Positions 33,596 through 41,984 of a stretch of DNA of 43,285 nt are shown piece after piece. The DNA lies in NCBI RefSeq assembly GCF_001589285.1, contig NZ_JEMA01000320.1:1-43285 (forward strand), in the 5' to 3' direction. How positions within the stretch are numbered: position 1 is the stretch's first letter; every line of letters starts with the position of its first letter. This stretch comes from Sorangium cellulosum. Its GTDB lineage: Bacteria; Myxococcota_A; Polyangia; Polyangiales; Polyangiaceae. Made by a program: the position numbers and the translations under genes. The notes below the pieces were generated by a model, which saw only the letters and a list, made by a program, of their open reading frames with translations, had not been told where the DNA came from and did no database searches.

Positions 33596-33907
33596 TCAGA
33601 GCTCGTTCGCGTGGATCGTGAGCGCCGCTTGCCGGAGCCGGTTCGGCACGATGCGGTACGCTGGCAAGGTCGTAGTTGCCGCGGGATACTTCTCGAAGCC
33701 AAGCGCCTCGTACCACTTGAGAAGTTTACCTGTCCCATCGTCCCAGGCCACCAGCGTGATGTACCGGACATCGCCGGAGGCCTCGAGCGCCTTGAGCATC
33801 AGCCGGATGTCGCGGCCCTTGCCACGGTGCTCCTTCTTGACCTTGACCAGCTCGATGTGCATGTGCGCGCCCTGTCGGAGCTCGAGCGCTGACCAGTGTC
33901 GTCGATC
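33596..33907 (-). pseudogene. Truncated GNAT-family acetyltransferase
   Basis: Reading leftwards, the frame carries HWSALELRQGAHMHIELVKV, then KKEHRGKGRDIRLMLKALEA (acetyl-CoA-binding motif A) and KWYEALGFEKYP (motif B). The C-terminal half of a GNAT domain is therefore present. The N-terminal strands are missing, and the motif-A loop RGKGRD has Asp where Gly/Ala is usual. If translated from the internal ATG at 33862 it would be only 88 residues. Probably a relic. Confidence 0.6.
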
Positions 33908-34105
33908 ACCGCGCGACGCCGTGACATGACGAGCTGTAGCGATCATCTGCCGCCGCGTCGGGCGATGACGAGGTGAATGGCCGCGTCGGGTACGGCGATC
34001 AGGATTCGGCGCAGGATGCGCTGCCGCGCCGGAGGGATCGCACCGCGAGCGTGCTCCGACGCGCCTGGAGACGACGAGGGGTCGAGGCGGCGGCAGCGGT
34101 GAGGG

Positions 34106-34397
34106 GACATCGCCCCCTGCATAACGTGCGTCGATGCCGCGGAGCTCCTCGAGATCGGTCCACGCCCGCACCGCCATGTCGTCCGCCGCGGCCACGATGC
34201 GCTGGCCATCCGGGCTGAACACCACCGCGTTGATCGGCGAATCGGAGGCGCGGAGGGACCAGCGGCTCGCCCTTGCCGTCGGCGTTCCACACCCGCACGG
34301 TGTCGTCCTGCGCTCCGGTGGCGATGCGCTTGCCGTCGGGGCTGAACGCCACCGAGTAGACCCGATCCTCGTGACCGCGGAGCTCGAGATCTGGCAC
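34106..34397 (-). pseudogene. WD40-repeat gene fragment with frameshift
   Basis: Two WD40 blades are visible. The first is [20 protein letters not shown] followed by [11 protein letters not shown]. The second, in another frame, is [19 protein letters not shown] followed by [14 protein letters not shown]. One extra base in the GGG at 34255-34257 explains the frame change. The fragment begins exactly at the edge of the 88-bp queA repeat and fades out near 34106. It is likely the end of a large Ser/Thr-kinase or WD40 protein of the type abundant in myxobacteria. Confidence 0.7.
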
Positions 34398-34499
34398 ACG
34401 CAGACGCGCTATGCGGGCCGGCCGCTGTGCGCCGAGCTCCCCTCGGCCGGACGGCCGCTCGTGTGGGGGAGGACCAACTCGTACCTCGTCCTGAGCTGA
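34382..34499 (+). pseudogene. queA 3' remnant including direct repeat copy 2
   Basis: Bases 34382-34469 are identical to 31334-31421 of the intact queA-like gene. In the same frame the sequence jumps to [12 protein letters not shown], a diverged version of the real C-terminus (DSYLVLS). The roughly 145 residues between these points are missing. The exact 88 bp next to a diverged tail suggests two events of different age. Confidence 0.85.
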
Positions 34500-34551
34500 G
34501 CCACCGCGGGCGGCGCCGACGTCCGAGGCGCGCGAACAGCAGACCTTTATC

Positions 34552-35235
34552 CTACTGGACGCGCCCGGCGCTCGTGACGAAGGAGAGCTCCAGCCCGTCG
34601 TCGAGCGGCACGGCGACGGAGAGATAGCCGTTGCCCTCCTTCCGGACGTACTCGAGATAAGGCGTCACGGACTCCGGGTACACCGTCGTGTCGTCCGCGA
34701 TGACGAGCGCTCCAGGGTTCAGGTGCGGCTCCAGGAGCTGGAGCACGGGGAGATAGATCTCCTTCCATCCGTCGAGCAGGACCATGTCGATCCCCCCCTC
34801 GAACCCCTGCGTCAGCGTCTGAAGCGCGTCGCCCTCACGGAGCTCGACGAGATCGGCGAGGCCCGTGGAGCGCAGGTTCTCGCGGGCCCTGGCGGCCTTG
34901 ATCGGGTTGAGCTCGGTGGCGACCAGCCGCCCCGCGCCGTTGTCGCGGAGCGCGGAGGCGAGGTGAATGGCCGAGATGCCGAACGACGTGCCGAACTCGA
35001 CGACGAGCCGCGGCCGGCGTGTCCTCGTCAGGATGTACAGGAGGCGACCGACCTCCGGCGCGACAGGCATGTACGCTTTGTCGAGCTCCTTCGCCCAGTA
35101 CTGGGCGCTCTTCGGCCCACCGGTCCTCTCGATCTCGGCGATGATGTGGTCGAAGACGGCCGGATCGGTGCTGTCCGCCTCGCTGTAGATCCGGGCAAGG
35201 ACGCGGGAAACTTCGGGGGTGCTCAATGAATCCAT
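34552..35235 (-). CDS. Class I SAM-dependent O-methyltransferase
   Basis: The 227-residue protein has a Rossmann methyltransferase core: [16 protein letters not shown] (SAM-binding motif I), [11 protein letters not shown] (motif II acid), [20 protein letters not shown] and [12 protein letters not shown]. It resembles small O-methyltransferases of the caffeoyl-CoA/catechol type, including the LLDG and metal-binding-like IADD positions. AGGAG sits 8 bases before the ATG, so farther upstream starts are rejected. It is divergent from the ligase/oxygenase operon across 619 bases and could decorate its product (inference). Confidence 0.85.
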   Translation of the reverse strand: MDSLSTPEVSRVLARIYSEADSTDPAVFDHIIAEIERTGGPKSAQYWAKELDKAYMPVAPEVGRLLYILTRTRRPRLVVEFGTSFGISAIHLASALRDNGAGRLVATELNPIKAARARENLRSTGLADLVELREGDALQTLTQGFEGGIDMVLLDGWKEIYLPVLQLLEPHLNPGALVIADDTTVYPESVTPYLEYVRKEGNGYLSVAVPLDDGLELSFVTSAGRVQ

Positions 35236-35336
35236 GGAGTGCTCCTGTCGGGCGTGGTTCGGGTGTTGTCGACGAGAAGCGAGAGCGGGGCCTCGTCCGA
35301 GGACGCTCTGGCCACGATGGCTCTCGCTTCCTTCAT
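35223..35336 (-). CDS. Possible leader ORF overlapping the methyltransferase start
   Basis: A 37-codon frame, MKEARAIVARASSDEAPLSL and onward, ends in TGA 11 bases inside the methyltransferase gene. It reads like protein, and so does the same frame for about 30 codons upstream. It may be a translation-coupling leader or the tail of a degraded gene. There is no family match. Confidence 0.3.
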   Translation of the reverse strand: MKEARAIVARASSDEAPLSLLVDNTRTTPDRSTPWIH

Positions 35337-35854
35337 GAGGCCATCGCCTCGCTGTACGTCGCCGTCGTCCAGGCGACTGAGCAACGCCCGTGCCCGGGTC
35401 GCGAGGCGCCAGCGCCCGCTCGGCGCCGAGCGGCGCGAGCTCGGGCCGAGCTGCGGTCGAGCCCTGCGGGACTTCCGCCGTCGTGGCGCTGGCGTCGATG
35501 ACCTTCTGACCGGGAATGCGCGGCGCGGCGGCCGATGATCCGGCCGGATCGCGCCGGCACGAAGCCTGGGCTCCGCCGGCCGGATTGGGCGCCCGGACGG
35601 GCCATCTCGTCAGCGGACCCGCCGCCCGGGTCTTGCTCACCCGCGTTGCGCACTCGCGCAAACGCCGGCGGGATAGGCGCTGATGGCCCCGGCCGACGCC
35701 CGGGCCACGCGAGCGAGAGGCGCGCGCCGGCGCCCGGCGAAAACGCGGATGGAGACGGACGATGGCCAGATGGATCGTGCATTGCAGTTAGCTGCAGTGA
35801 ACCGCAGCGAGCGCTTGACCACGTAGGTCGATCGCAATCGAAAGGATGTTCTGC
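35337..35854. promoter_or_regulatory. Region between methyltransferase and ligase operon
   Basis: No intact gene was seen. The right end should hold the operon promoter. TTGACC at 35815-35820 is -35-like, but without a clear -10. A dyad TGCAG-TTAG-CTGCA at 35783-35796 lies just upstream of it and could bind a regulator. Confidence 0.35.
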
Positions 35855-36511
35855 ATGCAGATCAACGTCTCGTTCGAGCCGAGCGACGCCTTTTGCCAGG
35901 CCGTCGACCTGGTTCGCCAGAAGTACCGGCGCTCCTTCGGCGCCGAGGTGCAGCCCAGCCCGGATTGCTTCATCGTCTGCGCCACGGATCAGGGCCTCGG
36001 CGCCGGCGCGCCGAAGGTGGTCGCCTGCGCCGGGATCACCTTCAGCTCGGGCGCCCGCCTCTTCTCGGAGCAGTACATCGACGAGCCGATCGAGCAGACC
36101 CTCTCCGCGATGGAGCGGCGGCCGGTGGGCCGCGACGAGATCGTCGAGGTCGGTTCGCTCGCGTCCGTCGAGCACCGCGCCGGGACAGAGCTGATCCGCG
36201 TCGTGCCGATCCTCGCCTGGTGTCTTGGCAAGAGATACATCCTCTGCACGATCACGGCGAACCTGAAGCTCATCTTCGACGCCGTTGGCCTCAACTTCCA
36301 GCCCATCCAGGGCGCGGACGTCGCCCGGCTCGGCGCCGGAGCGCTGGACAGGTGGGGCAGCTATTACGAGCGGCGGCCGCAGACCGGCTTCATCAGGCTC
36401 GAGGCGATCGCGGAGATGTTCTCTCGCAACACGGGCCGCTACAGGTTCGCGGCCCTCGACCTCCGGCTGGAAGAGCACAGGAGGGCGGAGCGCTACCATG
36501 AGGCTCATTGA
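35855..36511 (+). CDS. Thermostable-hemolysin-family protein
   Basis: The 218-residue protein matches the T_hemolysin family: CAGITFSSG..LFSEQYIDEPIE, DEIVEVGSLASVEHRAG, LIRVVPILAWCLG, and the C-terminal ALDRWGSYYERRPQTGFIRL. ATG 35855 was chosen because AAAGGA at 35841-35846 is well spaced from it; ATG 35846 overlaps that site. The E-x-G-x-L-A pattern followed by a cofactor-like helix recalls acyltransferases of the GNAT/autoinducer-synthase fold, so the hemolysin name may mislead. It is the first of four overlapping or abutting genes. An acyl-transfer role in the pathway is inference. Confidence 0.85.
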   Translation: MQINVSFEPSDAFCQAVDLVRQKYRRSFGAEVQPSPDCFIVCATDQGLGAGAPKVVACAGITFSSGARLFSEQYIDEPIEQTLSAMERRPVGRDEIVEVGSLASVEHRAGTELIRVVPILAWCLGKRYILCTITANLKLIFDAVGLNFQPIQGADVARLGAGALDRWGSYYERRPQTGFIRLEAIAEMFSRNTGRYRFAALDLRLEEHRRAERYHEAH

Positions 36512-38072
36512 CCACATCGTCGCCGTGGGCGAAGCGCGGCCGGACGCCGTCATGGTCGAGGTGCTGGACGCCGCGCCCGGCGCGCGGCGCAGCCATCGAT
36601 GGCGCGAGATGCTCGACGCGGTCTCCGCGCTGCGAGCCTGGCTGATCGACAAGCAGGGCGCGGCCGGCGGCGGCCTGCGGGTAGGGCTTGTCATGGCCAA
36701 TTCGCCGGAGTGGGTCGCGGCCGATCTGGCGCTCTTGCTCAGCGGGTCCGTCGAGGTGCCGATCCCGCTCGCGTTCTCGGCGGCGCAGGCCAGGAGCCTG
36801 CTGGAGCACGTCGATCTCTGCCTTGTCGACGGGCCTGGGCAGGCCAGGCTGCGCGGGTGGGCCGAGGCCGGCGTCGCGGCCCCGAGGTGCGTCCCCGTCG
36901 ACGTCGACGCGCTGAGCCGGCGCGGCGGGCCGAGGGACCTCACGCCCCGCCGGCGTCAGGACTTCATCTGCAAGATCATCCATACGTCGGGCACCACCAG
37001 CGCGCCGAAGGGCGTGAAGATCCGGGCTCTCGGCGTCGACGATCTCGTCGAGGCGCTGCGCCGCGAGGTGCGGCCGGGCACGTACGCGCGGTACCTGTCG
37101 ATGGTGCCCCTGAGCCTGCTCATCGAGCAGGTCACCGGCATCTACATGACGCTGAGCGACGGCGGCACGCTGGTGCTCCTCTCGCCGCCATCGCTGCTCC
37201 TCGGCACCCCGGGGACGACAGCGAAGGCGATCTTGCCGTATCTCCGGCTCGCGCGCCCCTCGGCCATGACGCTCCCGCCGGCCATGGTGGAGGCGATCGA
37301 CGGCTCCTGCCAGGCGACCGACAAGCGCGGCGAGGCCCTGTTCCAACAGCTCTTCGGCCGCGACGAGCCCGCGTTCATCGGCTGCGGCGGCGCCCCGATC
37401 GCGCCGGACGTGCTCTCCCGCCTCGCCCGGCGCGGGCTCCCCGTCTACGAGGGCTACGGGCTGAGCGAGAACTCCTCCGTCGCGACGTGGAACGTCCCGG
37501 GGAAGGCCAGGATCGGGACGGTGGGCAGGCCGCTCGAGCACGTGGAGGTCAAGCTCGGGGCGGACGGCGAGCTCTTGATCAGGAGCTCTTCCCTGTTCGC
37601 CGGCTACACCTCGGCCGACCCGTCGAGCTGCGTCGTCGACCCGGAGGGCTGGCTGCACACGGGGGACATCGCCGAGATCGACGGCGACGGCTTCGTCCGC
37701 ATCACCGGCCGGAAGAAGAACCTGATCATCACGGCCAGCGGGAGGAACGTCTCCCCCGCGTGGGTCGAGTCGCGGTACAGGTCGCTCGATTTCGTGGAAG
37801 AGGCGGTCATCTTCGGCGATCGCCTCGAGAAGATACACGGCCTCTTCCTCGTGGAGGATCACGTCGATCCGGCCGCGGCCCGGGCCGCGATCGACGACTT
37901 CGGCCGTCGGCACCTGTCCGAGGTGGAGCGGGCAGCGGAGATCGTCGTCCTGAAGAGCACCCCTGAGCTTCACCGACATTGCTTCACCATCACCGGCCGC
38001 CCCATCCGCGCCGAGCTCTGGAAGCGCGTGACGCTCGAGCTCGGCCTCGAGGAGAGCTCATGTCCTGCGTGA
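36498..38072 (+). CDS. AMP-dependent acyl/aryl adenylate ligase
   Basis: The 524-residue ANL-superfamily enzyme has the phosphate loop HTSGTTSAPKGVKI (T163), YEGYGLSENSS (A5) and WLHTGDIAEIDGDGFVRITG (A7/A8). At the C-terminus, TITGRPIRAELWKRV aligns with motif A10, but the invariant Lys position is Arg501. It should activate a carboxylic acid as an adenylate and pass it to CoA or another acceptor; no carrier protein is encoded nearby. The ATG at 36498 overlaps the upstream gene by 14 bases, and its end overlaps the dioxygenase gene by 13. Confidence 0.92.
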   Translation: MRLIDHIVAVGEARPDAVMVEVLDAAPGARRSHRWREMLDAVSALRAWLIDKQGAAGGGLRVGLVMANSPEWVAADLALLLSGSVEVPIPLAFSAAQARSLLEHVDLCLVDGPGQARLRGWAEAGVAAPRCVPVDVDALSRRGGPRDLTPRRRQDFICKIIHTSGTTSAPKGVKIRALGVDDLVEALRREVRPGTYARYLSMVPLSLLIEQVTGIYMTLSDGGTLVLLSPPSLLLGTPGTTAKAILPYLRLARPSAMTLPPAMVEAIDGSCQATDKRGEALFQQLFGRDEPAFIGCGGAPIAPDVLSRLARRGLPVYEGYGLSENSSVATWNVPGKARIGTVGRPLEHVEVKLGADGELLIRSSSLFAGYTSADPSSCVVDPEGWLHTGDIAEIDGDGFVRITGRKKNLIITASGRNVSPAWVESRYRSLDFVEEAVIFGDRLEKIHGLFLVEDHVDPAAARAAIDDFGRRHLSEVERAAEIVVLKSTPELHRHCFTITGRPIRAELWKRVTLELGLEESSCPA

Positions 38073-38977
38073 CGACGAAGACCAGCCATGCGCACGGCGA
38101 CGGCGCGCTCATCACCGCGGAGCGGGGCACGCCGCTCGACGTCCTCGACAGGTCCATCGCGATGGAGATGCTGGCGGACGCCGGCTTCCTCCTGCTGCGC
38201 GGCTTCGACGCCAGCCTGCGCGAGTTCTCGCGGCTCGTGCGGCGCATGAGCGCGCGGATCACCCTCGACCCGGCCCGGTCGCTCCACGGCGGCGTGGCGC
38301 AGAAGGTCGACGCCGGGCTCGATGCCGTCGGGCTCCACTGCGAGAACGGCAACAGCCCGTTCATGCCGCACCTCTGCTGGTTCTTCTGCGAGAAGGCGGC
38401 CTCGGTCGGCTCGGAGACGACGGTGTGCGACGGCTACAGGGTGTGGGACGCGCTCGCGCCGGCCGCGCAGCGGGCGTTCCTGGACAGGGACATCGTGTAC
38501 AGCCGCCGCGTCGAGGCCGCGAAGTGGAAGGGCTTCGTCTACCACGCGCTGCAAGGGAAGAAGGCGATCGAGGACGTCACCGTCGACGACCTGCTCTCGC
38601 TCGCCGAGGGCCGTCCCGGCACGGTGATCCGGCCCTGCGACGACGGGGCGATCTACTACGAGTTCCAGGTGCCGGCCGCCAGGGAGACGCTGTTCTCCGA
38701 CCGCATCGCCTTCGCCAACAGCATCCTGGGCCCGTCCTACAACTACGAGAAGCCGAGGATCACGTTCGCCGATCGCGAGGCGATCCCGCCGTCGCTCCTC
38801 GGCGAGGTGGTCCGGGTGACGGAGGCGGTGACCATGGATGTCGCCTGGCAGGACGGCGACGTGCTGCTGATCGACAACACCCGGGTGATGCACGGTCGCC
38901 GCGCGATCCTCGACCCGCGCCGCACCATCTACAACGCCCTGAGCTTCATCGGGCTCGAACCTGGAGGGGAGGGGTGA
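38060..38977 (+). CDS. TauD/TfdA-like Fe(II)/2-oxoglutarate dioxygenase
   Basis: The 305-residue protein has the facial-triad motif LHCENGN (H93, E95) and the distal His in DNTRVMHGRR (H278), followed by Arg residues for 2-oxoglutarate. FLLLRGFD near the N-terminus is typical of the family. Glu instead of Asp in HxD/E is normal for part of this group. GGAG at 38051-38054 supports the ATG. It probably hydroxylates or desaturates the activated acid or its product (inference). Confidence 0.9.
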   Translation: MSCVTTKTSHAHGDGALITAERGTPLDVLDRSIAMEMLADAGFLLLRGFDASLREFSRLVRRMSARITLDPARSLHGGVAQKVDAGLDAVGLHCENGNSPFMPHLCWFFCEKAASVGSETTVCDGYRVWDALAPAAQRAFLDRDIVYSRRVEAAKWKGFVYHALQGKKAIEDVTVDDLLSLAEGRPGTVIRPCDDGAIYYEFQVPAARETLFSDRIAFANSILGPSYNYEKPRITFADREAIPPSLLGEVVRVTEAVTMDVAWQDGDVLLIDNTRVMHGRRAILDPRRTIYNALSFIGLEPGGEG

Positions 38978-38982
38978 GGGAC

Positions 38983-39879
38983 ATGCGCTCCGAGCTGCAC
39001 GACATCAATCGAGACGCTCACCTGCGGACGATGCACCCGAGCGGCCTCGCCTGGCCCGCGCAGATCCGCCCGGAGGAGCTCGACTTCATCTCGGGCGTGG
39101 CGTTCGACGCGCCGGGGCACCGCGCGGGCGCGGTCGCCTACGTGGCCAAGGAGCTCGCGCAGCTCGCCGAGATAGAGCGCCACGTCTCGGCGGTGATGAC
39201 CTACGTCATGGCAGAGGTCCAGTCGGACGCGGGGCCCCTCGGCGAGGGGTTCGAGCTCCACCACGCGCTGTCCTGCTTCGCCGCGGAGGAGCTCCAGCAC
39301 GCCAACATGTTCTACCGCTACGTCCGGCTCCTGTCGGGGCGCGACTTCAAATGTCCCGACAACCGCTTCAGCGAGCGGGTCGCCCTGTACCACGGCGACG
39401 ACTCGCCGTACGTGAAGCTCTCGGCGCTCTGCTGCTCCGCGTACATCGGCGAGTCGATCATCACCGTGTTCGAGCGCCGCCTCAGGGCGCTCGACCCGGA
39501 GCGGACGTTCTTCTTCACCCAGGTCCTGCACGCCCACGGCCTCGACGAGGCGCGCCACGTCCAGTTCGATCACTTCTTGTTCGACAACGTGATCCCGGCC
39601 CTGAGCCGGCAGGAGCGGCGCCGGATGCGCGAGATCCTGGAGCGCACCGAGGCGCTCAACGGCGAGCTGGCGAGGCGCTTCGAGGAGCACGCCAGGGCGA
39701 CGTTCGGCCTCGACTACACGGCGCAGAACGTCGCGCACGAGACGCAGCTCAAGCTCGCGCGATCGTTCCGCGGCCTCATGCTCGACGGGGAGATCGCCCG
39801 CAAGGTGGATGAGGGCATGAGCGACGCGGATCGCCGCGTGGTGAGGGAGTTCTGCCACGCGGAGACGATCCACGGTTGA
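38983..39879 (+). CDS. AurF-like diiron oxygenase
   Basis: The 298-residue helical protein contains two diiron half-sites: FAAEELQHANMFYRY (E102/E103, H106) and HGLDEARHVQFDHF (E189, H192). Further carboxylates lie in IERHVSAVM and GESIITVFERR. This spacing matches AurF/CmlI-type N-oxygenases, which turn aryl amines into nitro compounds; other members do different oxidations. A GGAGGGGAGGGG stretch precedes the ATG; an in-frame GTG at 38974 is possible. Last of the four-gene run; a hairpin follows. Confidence 0.85.
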   Translation: MRSELHDINRDAHLRTMHPSGLAWPAQIRPEELDFISGVAFDAPGHRAGAVAYVAKELAQLAEIERHVSAVMTYVMAEVQSDAGPLGEGFELHHALSCFAAEELQHANMFYRYVRLLSGRDFKCPDNRFSERVALYHGDDSPYVKLSALCCSAYIGESIITVFERRLRALDPERTFFFTQVLHAHGLDEARHVQFDHFLFDNVIPALSRQERRRMREILERTEALNGELARRFEEHARATFGLDYTAQNVAHETQLKLARSFRGLMLDGEIARKVDEGMSDADRRVVREFCHAETIHG

Positions 39880-39884
39880 AGCGG

Positions 39885-39908
39885 GGTCCTCGTCTTCGGC
39901 AGAGGACC
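39885..39908. terminator. Hairpin between convergent genes
   Basis: The 7-bp stem GGTCCTC/GAGGACC (39885-39891 with 39902-39908) has a 10-base loop. It sits in the 31-base gap between the diiron gene and the leftward F420-reductase-like fragment, and may serve both directions. Confidence 0.45.
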
Positions 39909-39910
39909 GT

Positions 39911-40363
39911 TCAGCGGGCGAGCGCGAAGGCGAACGGCGCGAGCCCGCGCTTTCGCACCACGGAGGTGACGAGCAAGGCGACCGCCTCGGGGTCGCGCGC
40001 GGTCGCGACGTCTCCGAGATCCTCGATCCAGTCCGCCGGCCACCCCAGATCGCCGAGCAGCCTCCTGACGACCGCCTTCGCGTTCTCGTCGTTGCCGGAG
40101 AGGAACGCGGTCGGGGAGACGCGCAGGCTCGTTGGATCGGCCATGACGGTGAACAGCTCTGGCACAGGCGCTACGAAAACCACAAGGCGCACGCGTGGCT
40201 GCGTGGACGCACGCGCGAGATCGTTCAGGACATCGATCCTCGGAGCGCCGTCACGTGAAGGCCGTCGAGGCACATCGCGTCTCTCGAGCCCTCGCCGAAA
40301 GTCGTCATCTCTGCGCGAACCCCTCAGCCTTCGCTTGATCTCCGCGAGGCGTCCGGGGACCAT
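39911..40363 (-). pseudogene. C-terminal fragment of an F420-dependent NADP reductase-like gene
   Basis: The 150-residue frame ends with PTAFLSGNDENAKAVVRRLL, then GWPADWIEDLGDVATARDPE and a hydrophobic close. This is the C-terminal dimerisation part of NADPH:F420 reductase-like (NPD) proteins. The N-terminal Rossmann domain with its GxGxxG is absent: the first ~50 residues are Arg-rich and look non-coding. The frame has no upstream room, since the divergent GST gene begins 66 bases away. Most likely a truncated relic. Confidence 0.6.
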
Positions 40364-40429
40364 GCGCCGCAGCTACCCGGACGGGTGCCGGGAGAGCCGG
40401 CGCGCGGCGCGGGGACGAGGGAGAGCCAG

Positions 40430-41047
40430 ATGATCGACCTGTACACGTGGACCACACCGAACGGCTACAAGCCCGTCATCCTCCTCGAGGAGCTCGAGAT
40501 CGCCTATGCGATCAAGCCCATCGACATCGGGTCCGGCGCGCAGCACCAGCCGGATTACCTGCGCATCAACCCGAACGGGAAGATCCCCGCGCTGGTGGAT
40601 CACGACCACCCGAACGGGCCGGTCACCGTCTTCGAGTCGGGGGCGATCCTCATCTATCTCGCCGAGAAGACGGGCAAGCTGCTGCCCGCGAGCGAGCCGG
40701 GCCGGTCGCGCGTCATCGAGTGGCTGATGTTCCAGATGGGCTCGGTGGGCCCGATGCTTGGCCAGCTCGGGCATTTTCGCAACGCGCCCGAGAAGATCCC
40801 CTACGCCATCGAGCGCTACCAGAAGGAGCAGGACCGCATCTACAAGGTGCTCGACGGCCGCCTCGCCGGATCCGAGCACCTCGCCGACGCGTACTCGATC
40901 GCGGACATCGCGACCTTCCCCTGGATCTCCATGGCCGCGCGCATGGGGATCAGCCTGGAGCCGTATCCGAACCTCGCCCGCTGGGAGCAGGCGATCAAGG
41001 CGAGGCCGGCCGTCACACGCGCGTTCGAGGCGAAGATCAAGCCCTGA
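40430..41047 (+). CDS. Glutathione S-transferase, YfcG-type
   Basis: The 205-residue protein aligns closely with E. coli YfcG: MIDLYTWTTPNGYKPVILLE, NPNGKIPALVDH, FESGAILIYLAEKTGKLLP (glutathione-binding SNAIL/ESGA loop) and PYAIERYQKEQDRIYKVLD. It likely has disulfide-bond reductase or glutathione-transfer activity in the cytosol. GGGAGA precedes the ATG. Its stop lies inside the end of the convergent SDR gene (11-base overlap), so the two mRNAs are complementary at their 3' ends. Confidence 0.94.
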   Translation: MIDLYTWTTPNGYKPVILLEELEIAYAIKPIDIGSGAQHQPDYLRINPNGKIPALVDHDHPNGPVTVFESGAILIYLAEKTGKLLPASEPGRSRVIEWLMFQMGSVGPMLGQLGHFRNAPEKIPYAIERYQKEQDRIYKVLDGRLAGSEHLADAYSIADIATFPWISMAARMGISLEPYPNLARWEQAIKARPAVTRAFEAKIKP

Positions 41048-41984
41048 GAGCGCGCTCGCCCCGACCTGCTTCCAGGGCAACCCGGGTCGGGTCGTCGGAC
41101 CGGCCCAGATCGGTGTAGCGCTGGGCCGGGTTGCGCAGGGCGCCGCAGATCCCCCCGAGCGCCTCTCCGACCCTCGGCGACCAGCCCAGGCCGCGCAGCC
41201 TTGTCGCGTCGAGGGCCGCGTCGATGGCCAGGAATCCCGCGATGAGCCCGTGGGCAGCCTGGGCTTCCGCGAGGCTCCACGAGCGCGCCGGCACCCCGGC
41301 GGCATCGCCGATCGCCGAGAAGAGGGCCGCCATGGGCTCGGGCGACGCCTCGGCGGCATGGAAGACGCCTGTCGCCTCCGACTCCAGCAGCGTCGCGTAG
41401 GCCACCGCCAGGTCCTGCACGTGGACAGTGGACCAGCGGTTTGCGCCATCGTCGATATAACGCGCCACCCCCGCGGCGCGCGCGCCCTTCACCAGGGTCG
41501 CCACCGGGCCTGCGCCGTCGCCGTAGACCATGGGCGGCCGCACGACAAGGCCACGGACATTCGCCGCATCGAGCACGCGCGACTCGGCCGCCGCCAGCCA
41601 GTCGAGCGGCCCGCCCGGGCTCGCCGTATCGTCCTCCGGTACGGGCACGCGCGAGGAGCGCGCTCGCGGCGCCCCGGTGGTCGTGACGAAGACTCCGCCG
41701 CTCATCGCCGAGAGCATCGCGGTGACCGCCTCGGCGTCCGTGGCCGCGCGGTCCTCTCCCGTCGTCGCCGCGGTGTGCACCACGCCGTCGCCGGCCGCCG
41801 CCTCGCGCGCGAGCACGTCGAGCGCATGGAGACCGCCCCGCACCGGGTCTGCTCCGCTGGCGCGCACCTTCGCTTCCGACGCGTCGCTGCGGGCGAGCCC
41901 GCGCACGCGGTGCCCGCGAGCGACCAGGGCGCGGGCGACCGCCGATCCGATGTAGCCGCTCGCGCCGGTGATGAAAACGTCCAT
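41037..41984 (-). CDS. NAD-dependent epimerase/dehydratase-family protein
   Basis: The 315-residue extended-SDR protein starts MDVFITGASGYIGSAVARAL with an intact TGxxGxxG. It has VVHTAA and a VVRPPMVYGDG stretch. The YxxxK position is not evident: after the TTTGAP strand comes AAESRVLDA, so catalysis may be atypical, as in NmrA- or SDR-a-like members. AAGGAG lies 9 bases before the ATG. It is divergent from an AraC-family gene with 94 bases between, the usual layout for an oxidoreductase under its own regulator. Confidence 0.88.
   Translation of the reverse strand: MDVFITGASGYIGSAVARALVARGHRVRGLARSDASEAKVRASGADPVRGGLHALDVLAREAAAGDGVVHTAATTGEDRAATDAEAVTAMLSAMSGGVFVTTTGAPRARSSRVPVPEDDTASPGGPLDWLAAAESRVLDAANVRGLVVRPPMVYGDGAGPVATLVKGARAAGVARYIDDGANRWSTVHVQDLAVAYATLLESEATGVFHAAEASPEPMAALFSAIGDAAGVPARSWSLAEAQAAHGLIAGFLAIDAALDATRLRGLGWSPRVGEALGGICGALRNPAQRYTDLGRSDDPTRVALEAGRGERALRA

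Noticed and set aside
32142..34550. Insertion sequence
   Set aside because: Despite debris and direct repeats, there is no transposase-like frame, no terminal inverted repeats and no short target duplication.
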